DNA of 64,000 bases, taken from assembly GCA_029207755.1 (NCBI GenBank), contig JARCOQ010000002.1:1798001-1862000 (forward strand), given 5' to 3'. Positions 48,291-59,364 of this stretch are shown here, one piece after another. A program made the position numbers and the translations under genes. Positions within the stretch are counted from its first letter, which is position 1. Each line of letters starts with the position of its first letter. Origin of the DNA: Chamaea fasciata. Its lineage: Eukaryota > Chordata > Aves > Passeriformes > Sylviidae. A model generated the notes under the pieces. The model searched no databases, was not told the origin of the DNA, and saw nothing but the letters and a program-made list of their open reading frames with translations.

Positions 48291-51200
48291 CTGTGAGAGA
48301 GAAGGAAACAACTGCCTTGCATCTGCAGGTGACTTATACAAGAGTCAGGGCTTTGCTGGGAAAATAAAGCAGCCCGTTCCTGCGTGGTCTAGGCACTAAT
48401 TTAGGATCCCAATCAGATTTCTGTGCTGCAAGGAGCAGCCTCCTGCAAGAAAAGGAAGTAGGTTTTCCCCCAGTCTGGCACAGACTGGATTTTATGGAGA
48501 GTAAACTCAGAAACAAGGAAAGAAGAGGCTCTACCTTCCCTCACCACCTGTCCCCGTTGTGTTTGTCCTCCTTGTTGAAACATTGCACCTCACAGTGTCC
48601 TCACCTCCTGGCTGTGTTGCAAGTCCCATAAAGCAATTAAAAAAAAAAAAAAAAAGTGGTTTACAGAAACAGGATAATGACTGGCAAACAGAGGACGGTG
48701 ACACAAACTGTAAAAATAGGATTCTCCCTTTTTCAAAGCCCTCAACTGAGCATCTTTTTCCTAAAAGGCTTTGTAGGCAGTGAGCTAAGAATGGAAACGG
48801 CCACAATAGTGGTTACAGCTGTGCAAGTCCTTCCCAATCCTGTTCGCATGGAAATCTGCTGCCTTTCTGGAGGATGAGCCTCATCCACACCCCTCAAGGC
48901 AAAACTGAGTAAAGCCCTTGGTGAAGAGTCACCTCCTGCTGAGAACTGCCATAACATCCCTTATGCACGATTCTGCCAGAACAAAAAAAAAGAGGATTGG
49001 GGTTCCAACTGACTGGGGAAGGGAAAATCGGGGAAAACACCAAAGTTATTGGTCAGCTCCTCAGAAAACAGTTGAGCAGCCTCTGAACTGTGGATTTGCA
49101 TTTGGGATGCAGCTCGTAGGAACATGCCGAAGCTCACAATACATCCTTGTGAAATCTGAGCTTCTAAAAACCGGCGAAGGCCACGCAGATTTTCCCAGGG
49201 AGCTTTTGTTCTGTCTCAGGAAAAGGGACATCCTTTCCGCCCTCAATGTGCTGTACCTACATCCGACATCCTCTCCTCATAAAAAATCCCAGAGTGGGGA
49301 AAAGACTACACCTAGAGTAGGAAATTAAATCATGCCCAGGCATATTCCTGGGCACTGGTGATGTGTTCATGGAATTAAACTGCAGGACCAGTCAGTGGCT
49401 TCTTGCCCTTCACTCTCCCAAACGACTCCTGGTTTAGGCAGGGCACACTCAAAGGCTCGAAGAAATCAGCTTTTCCCATGGCAGAAAAGACATGCTGGAA
49501 TGAACTGTGTGAAGGTCTCAACAGCCACCTAAGAGCTTTATCGCCCTGTGCAATCTCACGTGTAGGTCAAATATCCCCGTGGTTGTAAATCCTGCATTAT
49601 TATCTTTGCGTGACAGGTGGGAAATTGATAATCTAAAAGCCAGATGATCAGGGAGCATTTCACCCTGAAACAGCCTTGTAAACCTATCAGGCTGGCCAAG
49701 GCTGGACAGGAAGGGAAGTGATGAAGCAGGTTATTGGACAAGGATGTCCTGACTGCTTTATTGTCACAATGATCAATGGACTGTCCCCTCCTTCCCTTCA
49801 GTGCCGCTGCCTTTGTGCTGTGCAAAAAGTTCAAATTATGCACAGACTCTGCAAACAAATGAAAAGAGACGAATCCGGCAAGAATTGAAAATCAAGAGGC
49901 GTGCTTCTGAAAAACACGTGCTTTTCTGCTTGATGATGTTAATTATAATGGGAATCAGAACACAGGTTACTTAAACCCTTCACAGGAGTGACAGCAGAGC
50001 TATTTGTTTTAGTGCAGCGAAGGCAAATAACGATAATAATCCAAGAAATACCTTGCGCACCTGCTGCTCTCACATACCAGATGTCCTGCCTCTCACAAAA
50101 CAGAAAATAAACATGCAGGTTTGCCGAAGTGTAATACTTCTCAGATCATCTCAAGTCTACAAAATACAAAGACGGATAAAAACCTGCGTCAGGCCATTCT
50201 GCATTCCCACAATTTGAGACGATTTATTGTGCGCTAGAAAGAACTAGAGAGCACAAGAAGATTTTTTTCCTTAACTAAACACTAACCCGCTGGCTTGGAG
50301 GATCTGGATCTCTCTCCACAGGGAATATTAGGAGGAGTAAGAGGGAAAATATGAATTTGCTACCAAGTGCAGTTATCTAGGGGGCTGCACAAAATCACAT
50401 TCCCATTCAAGCAGCTATGAGGAGCGGACTGGCAGAACAGCAAACGGAGCCTCACTCAGCTTTGGACCCACACGAGACTTTAAGCTTGGCATTTTCCGTG
50501 GCAGTTTAGGAATGGTAGGCACAGATATCCATTGAACAAGAACGTAGAGAGCATGTACACACCACGTTCCAGTGCTTGCAATCCTAATTTCACATACATC
50601 AGGAAAAAAATGCCTAAAAATATTCCAGTATATAGTAAAATTTCCTGGCAAATTGCTATTGAATGTGCTAAGGAGCAATGATAGGAGCATCCCAATGAAA
50701 TGCTTTAATCCTGTATTTAATCTGCATTTCCTATATAATTACTTATGAATTTTAGTAATTTCAAATTATAATTCAGTTCAACAGAGGGGGCAGAGTACAC
50801 TTGTCGAAAACTGCGCACAAGAATGGATATACAGCAGGCATTTGGGGCTTTAATAAACTAATAGAGACATCTGCCAAATTTACCAGGCACGTGGGATTTA
50901 TTTCTGAACAGCAAAAACGACTTAAAGAATTGGGAAACCTTTCCAAAGGGCTGAAAAATGAAACGTCATAGTGGAGAACCAACAAGGCCACTTAAAACTT
51001 TGTTTGACCAATAGGAATTGGTGCCAGAAAGTTCAGCAGTCCCAGAAAACATGCAACTCTCTCCCTTCATGACAAGGCAAAGTGGATCCTAGAAGGAGGG
51101 AGGCTGGAGAGGGAGACGCTTTGCTGAATTTCTCCTCTTGATTTTACCAGTGCCGCCCTTTCCAATCTCGGCAGATACGCGCTCTCAGAGTCCCTCTGTC

Positions 51201-53060
51201 CCCCCTCCTCAAGGCAAAAATAAAACATGTCTTTAAACAGAATGAAATCCCTCTGAATTCCACAGGGCTGCCTCTATTTAAGGGAACAGCCGGTGAGCAG
51301 CAGCATGGCTATCACATCTTCATCACGGGAACTTACTTTTTACCGTGTGAGTCTCACAAGTACAGTTAGATTTTGTAGTTTATCACTTGATTAGTCATCT
51401 AACATTCTCATAATTCATCTTATTTTCTATCAGAATACACTGTACTCCAGTGTCCCAGCCTTTCTTATCCAAGTTTCTGCACTGCTCCCATTTAGTCATA
51501 CCACTACAAGACATTTACGAAATTTCACTCATTCAAAGCTGAATTCCCCTCACACTTCTGCTGCTCTGCTGCCTCATTTCCCAATTCTCAACAGCCTGTG
51601 TGTCTCCTGCTGGATTATTGATTCTGCTATTTCTGGGGAGAGTTTTGTTGGGAAGAGAGATTCCTCTAACTTAATATTTGAAATAACATTGGCTATTTTT
51701 ATCATCCTCAAACCAATTCTGGAGTGTTGAACCAGTTCGTTTTAATAGCCCTTCCTTAATTGCATTTTTCATTACTCCTGCTGTCTTTCTCATACAGTAT
51801 TATTTATGCTAAGCAATATTTACTTAAACTCCTGCCATTAGATATCTTGTAAACATGGACTGAACATTTGTTATTCATCTCACGTGAATTTAAAAATACG
51901 GATTTATAAAAAAAAAAAAAAAGGCGACTTAAACATTATTAGATGAATCCAGGAACATCTTCCAAGAACTCTATGGACAAACAGATTTATAAGGTGAAAA
52001 CTGGAGAGCACAATGCAGCTCTTACAGCCAAAAATTCTATCTCAAACCAGATGGATGCAGGAACCCCATTCATAAGCCAATAATCTTTTTATTGCCATAG
52101 TTAAGACTTGTGTCTCCCCAGTTTACAGTCGAGAGCTCCAGAGCTGCAATGCTCTGTTTTGGTCCTCTCCCACTTCTTTCTTGATTTTAGATCCCCTCAT
52201 GGTTCCATCACTGCTTTATATTTAGGGAGTTTTTTTGACTATTATGTTGGTTTTTTGCTGTAGCTGTGACTTATTAGTCCTGGCTGCAAGCCATGAAGGG
52301 ATGGAAAATGCAGAGGTGGCACTTTTGGATATTCCTGGTATGGCTGAACAGACTTCCTGAGGGCCAGGCACAGACCTAGGAGCTGATTGGGTGTTTTTAA
52401 GGAAACTCTGTGTTAATATTGTTGTCCTAAAGATTCTCTCTCTTATCATCCATACATTTTTATGACCTTTTAATATCTAAAATTTGTCTCTTTGTTCCTT
52501 TAATTTACAGAAATTCCACTAAATACTAACTCTATTTTATTCCCTGTTCTTACAAACTTCCACACGGGTTCAAAGTCACCCCTGTGGATACTTATTATTA
52601 TTTCCAGTCTGTTATTTTGATGGATAAACTGATCCCCCCACTGATCCCCCTCACGGGACAAACACCATAAACCCTACAAGACTGAACTTGAAGGCTGAAC
52701 AGCAATTGAATTGGACATTTGGACACCGACAGAATTTACGAAGTGATTCACGGTGTCTCCGAATGGGCAGATCATAAAATCAGAACCTTATGGTTTCACT
52801 CAGAGCTTCGGACTCCTAGTAAGAGATATTCAAATTAATAGGAATTCACATTCTATGTGCATAACTCCTATAGAAGTCCAAATGGCACAGCCTTTCTGAA
52901 ACCTCAGAGCACGAATCCAGGAACGTTAGAAAAACCCTTGGCCTGCATTTCCCTTGGAGAATTCAGCTTTGCTTTCTGCCTCTGAGTCCTTTCCTCTTGA
53001 ATTGGTATTAGTAAACATACCGGACTCTTTTGAAGGTTTATTCAGTTTTTCTTCCTTTCT
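48291..53060. other. Unique non-coding DNA
   Basis: A runs at 48639-48655 and 51908-51922. Overlapping ORFs at 48531-49328 come from GC-richer sequence and show no domain or splice support. No transposon recognised. Confidence 0.5.
48639..48655 (+). repeat. A17 run
   Basis: Seventeen consecutive A. The upstream sequence (CCCATAAAGCAATT) shows no canonical AATAAA. It could be a simple homopolymer or the decayed tail of a retroposed transcript, and the sequence does not decide. Confidence 0.85.
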
Positions 53061-53510
53061 CTCACAGCATGTCAGACTGGAGGAGGTTGGAAGGCACCTC
53101 TGGAGATCTTCTCCCACCAGGAAAGATCCTCCAGGCCTGTTTCCCATTTCCCTTTCAATACCTCCACAAATGCAAGCTCCAGTAGCTCTCTGGGGAATCT
53201 CTTTGAGAGTCCGTCCTCTCTCACAGTAAAATGGTGCTTGGCTGTGTCCAGAGGCAATTTCTGCGCTTTAATGTGCATCCATTGCCTCGTTCATCCCTGT
53301 CTCTGGCAGGGCTGAGGTCTCACTCCCTCATGTTCATTCCCATGTTCATCCCCATGCAGAATATCATTCCTGTGGCTCTTTTCTAGGCTCACTCCTCTAA
53401 ACCCACAAGTACAGGGAGGACCAGAGCTGAACACTTCGCTCCAGGTAACTCCTTCCACCACGGCGATAACTCTGCTGGCAGCAGCCCCTGTTCCTGATAA
53501 GGTTATTTTA
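53061..53510 (-). mobile_element. Old CR1 LINE fragment (about 450 bp)
   Basis: Antisense CR1 on the plus strand, well diverged: 'GGAGGTTGGAAGGCACCTCT', GGAGATCTTCTCCCACC, 'GCATCCATTGCCTCGTTCAT', 'CTGTCTCTGGCAGGGCTGAG', 'TGTGGCTCTTTTCTAGGCTC', 'GGACCAGAGCTGAACACTTC', 'GCTCCAGGTAACTCCTTCC' and CTCTGCTGGCAGCAGCCCC, in the order expected for CR1. Several internal deletions are present. The right end fades between 53510 and 53545. The subfamily differs from the copy at 42390-42688. Confidence 0.88.
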
Positions 53511-56500
53511 GTTCTTTGTATTCCTGTGGAACTGCTGCTCCAAGGGAGAAACACCCAAAGAATCCTCATTTAGCAGCTAGACATCCTTACTCCTCTCTGC
53601 ATCAAGATCCCAATGTTCAATTCCCAACTTGCAAGTGTAGGCAAAATATGCTTTTATCTATAGAAAAATAGGGTGTAGTCTGGAGAAGCTGAGTAATTCA
53701 CTGATGATCAGTCTTGGCTACAGTGATGAATATTTATAGTTTTCTCTTAATAACTGTTTTTAAATAATCTCCTTCTCGCTTTTGATGATTTCGATCTAAA
53801 AAGAACTCAGCTGCTTTCCCTTCATTTATTAATGATGGACAACAGTCGTTTCAGAAATTATTCTATTGCTTTACTCAGCTCTGAGATTACAGACACCCTG
53901 TTCATACATCTCCCAAAATTCCCCTTTTGTCACTGGGAGTTTTCAAATGACTAAAATAAACGCTGGTGAATCAGAGCTCTTCTCACCCTGCACAGTTTTT
54001 GATATACTCAGTCCATACAGAAAGCATTTTAATTACCAAGTTCAAGTCCTGCCCTTCCAGAACTCACTGCTGCACTTAGGTGCTTGTGTTTCTTCACGTA
54101 TAGTTGTTATTGACTTGTTTTCCAAAGGAAAAATAAAACAGCACAAAACAAACAATTCCATATTTCCATCATGTTTAGATAATTGGGTCTGTCTACGAAC
54201 ACTGCAGAATATTAGGGCTGGTTTTGACAGCCCTGTGCCCTTTTAAAAACCCTCACCTAGACAAAGTTCCCTCACAGAATCCGTATTCTAAAAGCAGAAC
54301 CAAAACTGCTGTTTCCTATCTTGCCAAACATCTCAGTTTCTTTTCCCTCACAGTAAAAAGTTCAGGGGAGATAAATATCTCTAAAAAACATTAATGCAGG
54401 AGCAAAACAAGAAAACTCTCTGACCATCAGATACCCCCACAATTTTCTCCTTTCATTTTCTGCCAAATAAAGGACATTACGTAAGGGTGCGTTTCAATAT
54501 CTTAACCTCCCCAGGAGGGGAACTCCTCAAGACCTGTCAAAAACTTGGGAAACTTTTTGAAAGGTTTCCAAAAAATAATAATAAAAAAGAGACTCAGAGC
54601 AACAGTAGCATCCAGGTGGGTCTTGCATGCTCTCATACCTACTGTAAACATGATCACACACATACCGGTTCAATATCTTTCATTTTTTTAATTAAATATT
54701 TAGAAAGTTCAGAGCAGCTCCTTGGCTGGAGAGCTAATTACCACTTAGTACTAATGAAGGAAGGCTTGTTTCAGTTTTAATTAAGGTTTGGTTTGAGTCT
54801 TTTTGTTGGGGTTTGGTTTTCTTTTTACACTAAGAAGAAGTGCACCTCCTAATTTTAAACACTTATTCAAGGAAGCCCTCACATATCTGTTTCGTTTTAA
54901 GTGGGCGCTTAGTGGCTTTCTCAAATAATGATTTGAGAATCAAATAATGATTCTGTAAATGATTAAACACCTGTCAAAACAAACCTAGAGATCCGTAAGC
55001 TGGAATCACGTATTTGGTTTAGCTTTTCAGCAGAGTGCATGGAACGAGGAGAACGCTTCTCCTTTTTTGACTCCGCTCAAGTTCCACTGCCCAGCACCTG
55101 AGGACAGAGCTGCTTTACTCAGCCCATCAGTTTTCCCAAAGGATTCTTCTGGACATCCCACATCTCCTACTTTGTTAGCACGGCTACAGCCAAAACTTCC
55201 TATGGCCAGACGAACTCTTTACCCCAAACACGGATTTTCTCCTTCCACTGTGCATGAATGGCCTTGCTACGCCTGGCTTTAGCTGCAAACCCACAGCTGT
55301 GGGTTTCAAGTGAGGAGAGGATGAAGAAAGAGGCAGGTTTTGATAAAAGGGAATGATGATTGTTATTTTCAACCTTCCTGGGCTGGTTTTTCCAGATTCC
55401 ACCAGGGAGCACGGAACGCCTGCCAGGGCTGATCAGATCCTGTTAGGGCCGCCACTGGAGATTCTGCAATTCTTTGCTACCTACACTTCTTCTACTTAAA
55501 GCTCCTTAAAAGATTTCAGAGCAGGACTGGAACAGGATGAAAGTTACAATCTCCATATGTCTCTTACCTCTTTCTTTGCAGTTGTGGAAATTTCAGTTCA
55601 GGGAAGGCTTCCACGAAGATGACATTTTACCTGGGATTTTTAAAAAAACAATCATGTCAGTAAAATGCTTTCAGATCTACTTTTCCTAGTCTTGACTCAT
55701 GGCAGCCCAGAATTATTTTAATATCAATCTAAAATATCTATAAATATATCTGTTTTAATATCTATATCAGCCTTAAAAGAAATAAAAATGGAAACCGTTT
55801 GTAAAAATAAAAGAAGGAAACAAAATCATACCAATGAAATTAATTCCTCGCTAATTCCTTCATGAATATTAACCCCACAATTTCCCTTCAGACTGTCTTG
55901 ATTCCAAGTACAGATACTTTATTTTCCCACTATTTTAATGATTTTCATAAGAATTGTAACAATTGTTTTTAGGAAGATGGAATCCATGGTGTGCCTTCAT
56001 TGCCACTAATAAAGAAAAGCTGATTAAACTCCCAAAGACCATCTGAAGCATCTTCTTTGAAAGCATTTTCTAGAACACAATTTCAACAGCTCAGAAAAAA
56101 AAATAATCCACGTTAAAATGAAATTTTGCTTAAGTTTTCCATCTTCTTTCAGTCACCTTCAACTGAGCTAAACCGTATTCCTGGTATGAATTTACATTCA
56201 CTGGATCTTGCAAAGAAGATTTGATTTAATTTAGGGCAGTAAAAAAAGGAAGACGCTGTCCAAATAGCTTCTTTTGTTGGACACAAAGAGAGGGGAACTG
56301 CATTCATCCTATAAAAATTACATGTAAGTTCTCTCACAAGGCCATTTCAGCTCCTAAATGCTCTAAATTCTGTCCTGCTTTAATAAAAACCTCTGTCTGT
56401 TCTACACACAAAACGTCTACGTGGGAAGTACGGTCTTCATTATTTGGATTCCCCTGCGACCCATCCCATAAACATGGTTCAGAATCTCTTCAAAACAGAA

Positions 56501-57198
56501 TTGTGAGAAAAGAAAAACAAGAAGGTTGCGTATTTTTCTCCTGAAACGAAGTTTGCATCCACAGTGGTTCCATCCAAGCTTGAACAATTCAGAGACAGCC
56601 AGTCAGCCACACGCAAATACCCACAGCAAACTGCCCTGACTTTTAATTTTTTCACGTTAGTTTTGTTATTTCAAAACTCGTGGATGACTTTAAGCTCCTC
56701 CCCTCATCCCATGGATTCTAGTGGCTTAGCGCACGAGGTGGAGAACTGGCAGGCAAAAATTTACTCTAGCAAGTTCTTCTCATCAAGGCTCAATAAAATC
56801 GAACAGATTATATACATAAAGCGCTGTAAGCATTTGGAAACATCATTAGAATTACAGTTCACTTTTAAAAAAAAAAAAAAAAGAGAGATATTCAGAACAA
56901 GAAGTCCAAAACCCCCCAGAATTCTACTTAACCGAAATCCGCCCAGCTCTAGAGGCAGCTGTTCTACAAACCGGAGGGAAATGTTAATTCTGCTTCACAA
57001 AGAGGCTTAGCAGCCTACATCTCACTGCAAATTCTGCCACGTTTCGAAGGTTTTTGTAAGAAAATAAAGAAATACCGAAGGGTTTGGGGTAGATAATTGT
57101 AAAAATGTTTAAGGCTCACCAGAAAGCCCCGTGGGAACTGCACAGCTGCAGCCTGGAACGGCGGGGACAGGCAGGTGAGTGACAGGTGGAAGAGAGCT
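53511..57198. other. Unique AT-rich non-coding DNA
   Basis: Small direct duplications occur (TCAAATAATGATT twice at 54922-54955). An A run sits at 56867-56882. The 148-codon plus-strand ORF at 56564-57010 runs through that A run as poly-lysine and has no clear start context. No other transposon recognised. Confidence 0.5.
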
Positions 57199-57322
57199 GT
57201 GATTGGCTGGAGGGATGCGTGGGCAGGGCAGGAGCAGGAAGGTGATTGGCTGGAGGGATGCGTGGGCAGGGCAGGAGCAGGAAGGTGATTGGCTGGACGG
57301 ATGTGCAGGCAGGGTATGAGCA
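57199..57322. repeat. 43-bp minisatellite, three copies, with CCAAT boxes
   Basis: Units begin at 57199, 57242 and 57285. The first two are identical over all 43 bp. The third has several changes and stops after GAGCA at 57322, where the solo LTR begins. Each unit starts GTGATTGGCTGG, the reverse complement of CCAGCCAATCAC, matching the NF-Y CCAAT-box consensus. After the LTR, sequence near 57930-57940 (AGTGATCGGAC) weakly resembles the start of another unit. Confidence 0.93.
57318..57322. repeat. 5' target-site duplication (GAGCA)
   Basis: Left copy of the 5-bp duplication flanking the solo LTR, also the end of the third minisatellite unit. Confidence 0.9.
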
Positions 57323-57921
57323 TGTCTTGAGTTCAAAGCAGGATGTATTCTATCCCCATGTGTTGAAACTGCTTGGGGAGGTGGTTTTTTTCCTTTATCT
57401 CTTCTATGACCCATTCCTCATCACTCCAGGGGAGAGGGGACAGGTGTCTTCTGTTAATGGACAGCTGCTAAAACCAGCTGGGGCCGTGTTCTTTATCCCT
57501 TCCAGGACCCATCCTCCCTCCAGGGGACACCTCACGGAAGGGATACCTCTGGAAGACCAGACCCATCTCACACCACTGGAGCCTTCTACAGGGTCATCTG
57601 TTCTCCAACAGAACCACATCTGGCACTGCAGGAGGATTTATCTGGACTGCTTCCAACACCCTGGAACCAACAGGGTGCAAGCCTATGTCCTGACTCTGAC
57701 ACTGCTTCTTTCTGTTTGTTTGTTTGGGTTTTGGGGTTTGTTTTGTACTACTACGGTTTTAATATTCCTAGTAAAGGCCAGTTATTCCTATTCCCACCTC
57801 TTTGCCTGCAAGCCCCTTAATTTCAAAATTATAACAATTCAGAGGGAAGGGGTTTACACACTCCATTCCAAGGGAAGCTCCAGCTTTCCCTGGCAGACAC
57901 CTGTCTTTCCAAACTGAGACA
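57323..57921 (+). mobile_element. Solo LTR of an endogenous retrovirus (599 bp, ERVL-like)
   Basis: The element begins TGTCT and ends AGACA, a 5-bp inverted terminus with the canonical TG...CA. It is flanked on both sides by the 5-bp direct repeat GAGCA (57318-57322 and 57922-57926), which is a target-site duplication. A 5-bp duplication is usual for ERVL-type elements. Internal text such as GTTATTCCTATTCCCACC and CCCCTTAATTTCAAAATTAT resembles songbird ERV LTRs as I remember them. AGTAAA at 57770 may act as the polyadenylation signal marking R-U5. No gag, pol or env sequence is adjacent, so this is a solo LTR left by recombination. A long plus-strand frame (57246-57917) crosses it and is not a gene. 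Confidence 0.93.
57770..57775 (+). promoter_or_regulatory. AGTAAA polyadenylation-signal variant in the LTR
   Basis: AGTAAA within AATATTCCTAGTAAAGG is a known functional variant of AATAAA and sits about 150 bp from the LTR 3' end, a plausible R-region position. No other AATAAA-like motif is evident in this part of the LTR. Confidence 0.45.
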
Positions 57922-57926
57922 GAGCA
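57922..57926. repeat. 3' target-site duplication (GAGCA)
   Basis: Right copy of the 5-bp duplication, directly after the terminal CA of the LTR. Confidence 0.9.
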
Positions 57927-58336
57927 GAACAGTGATCGGACAGCAGCACTGCAGCTGGGCCAGCCAATGCGGGCCCCTCTGTTAAGTTTTAATGCAGCAA
58001 AACCAAAATAAACTAAACAGGAAAACAAAAAACCAACTAAATCAAAAGATGCAAAACATTCAGAAACAATTCTGATGGAAAAATTTGGGTTAGGACAATT
58101 TTTATGGGATTTCTCTCCCGCTTGGTGATACAAAGAGCACCTGCAGGCCCCAGACCCGATCTTTAAGTACTCTGTGTTAAGTGTGGCCAGAGGATAATGG
58201 AAAAGAGTTAAGGGAAAAAAGTTATTCATACAGCCAGCAGTCAGCCTTGGACTGGATCAAAAGATAACAGAAAATACTGTGGTAAAAGAGAAATCAACAA
58301 CTGTATTCTGGGAACAGGCTAAGGAAGACGAACGTC

Positions 58337-58377
58337 AGAAAAAGAGAGAAAAAAAAAAAGAAAAGAGAGAGAGAGAA
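58337..58377 (+). repeat. Purine tract (GA)n/(A)n
   Basis: About 41 consecutive purines: GA units, an A11 run, then GAGAGAGAGAGA. Low complexity. Confidence 0.9.
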
Positions 58378-59345
58378 CTGGGAATTCTGTCAGTGTCATC
58401 TTGGAGGAAAGCGAAAACGTGGAAGTGGTCAAGACACCATGAGGTTACAACTCTCTGGAAACACTACGGCCTGCTTTGGCCTGCCTTTCCTTGTCAAGTG
58501 CCTTTTCTCCTGCAGAGGGAGGGGAACTCCTCCCTGCTCCCAGTCTGCGGCTTTGGACCGGCCCCATCCAAAGGAAATGCTCAGCCTGAGCTGCTGCTCT
58601 GCAACCCCGCAGGGAGGAGAGGATCTGTGCCTCAGCCCTGCTCTGTTCACGGGATGAAGCTTCCCAGGCAGCAGCCACCCTTCTGTCAAGTGCAAATTAA
58701 AGCGGTCTCAAAACAGAACTGGTTTGTACTGGTGCCCTGGTAAATGATTCAGGAAACAGCTGGAAAACAACCCACTCAAGCTTTGTCTTGTTCCTGCTGC
58801 TGCCTGAGCCTTCCTCCCTCATCCTTCTGCTGGGAGCCAGGAGTGCTTTTAGCCCCAGCTGCTCTCTGGAGCGCAGCGATGACATTTATTTCATCCTGGA
58901 ATTATGTAAAAACTGTAAATGCTCCCCTTAGATAAGATAAAGAAGCTTCAGCGGTACAGAATGTCAGTTCTAAGGCTACTCGGAACCAGAAAAAAAGTGT
59001 CATCTCCCAGCTACCAGGCATCATCTTGGGAGTTCCCTAAAATTCCAGCCAGAAGGAGAGCCCCGCATAGGTTTTGGTTTTTTCCAAAGCTCCGACTTGG
59101 GGTTGCAGTCAGGGAAAAGACACAGGAAAAATACCTGATGAAAAAGGAAAACGGGGACTAGTTTTGCAAACAGATAAGGCGAAGAAGCAGAGAGAGTATT
59201 TCACAAAATGAATTCCAAGGAACATAATGAATTTCAAGGAATCTCAAGGAGGCAAAATACCACAGTTCTGGCTCTGTGATCATTAACCCTGCTCGCTGTT
59301 TCACTAAGGCAAAGACCACTATTTCTCAAGGACTTATTTGGTTTT

Positions 59346-59364
59346 TAAGCATTACTAATGCTTA
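59346..59364. repeat. Perfect 9-bp inverted repeat with a 1-base centre
   Basis: TAAGCATTA, a single C, then TAATGCTTA: two exact reverse-complement arms. Each arm contains a TAAT or ATTA homeodomain core, so it may be a dimer site as easily as a hairpin. Confidence 0.8.

Noticed and set aside
57015..57414. Proline/serine-rich minus-strand ORFs with repeated peptide
   Set aside because: The peptide repetition comes from the 43-bp minisatellite; no independent coding evidence.
57246..57917. 223-codon plus-strand ORF, the longest in the window
   Set aside because: It begins in the 43-bp minisatellite and runs through almost the whole solo LTR. The translation is LTR sequence and shows no protein domain.
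58429..58743. Cluster of ORFs on both strands in a GC-richer patch
   Set aside because: Open in many frames at once, with no domain, start context or splice support.
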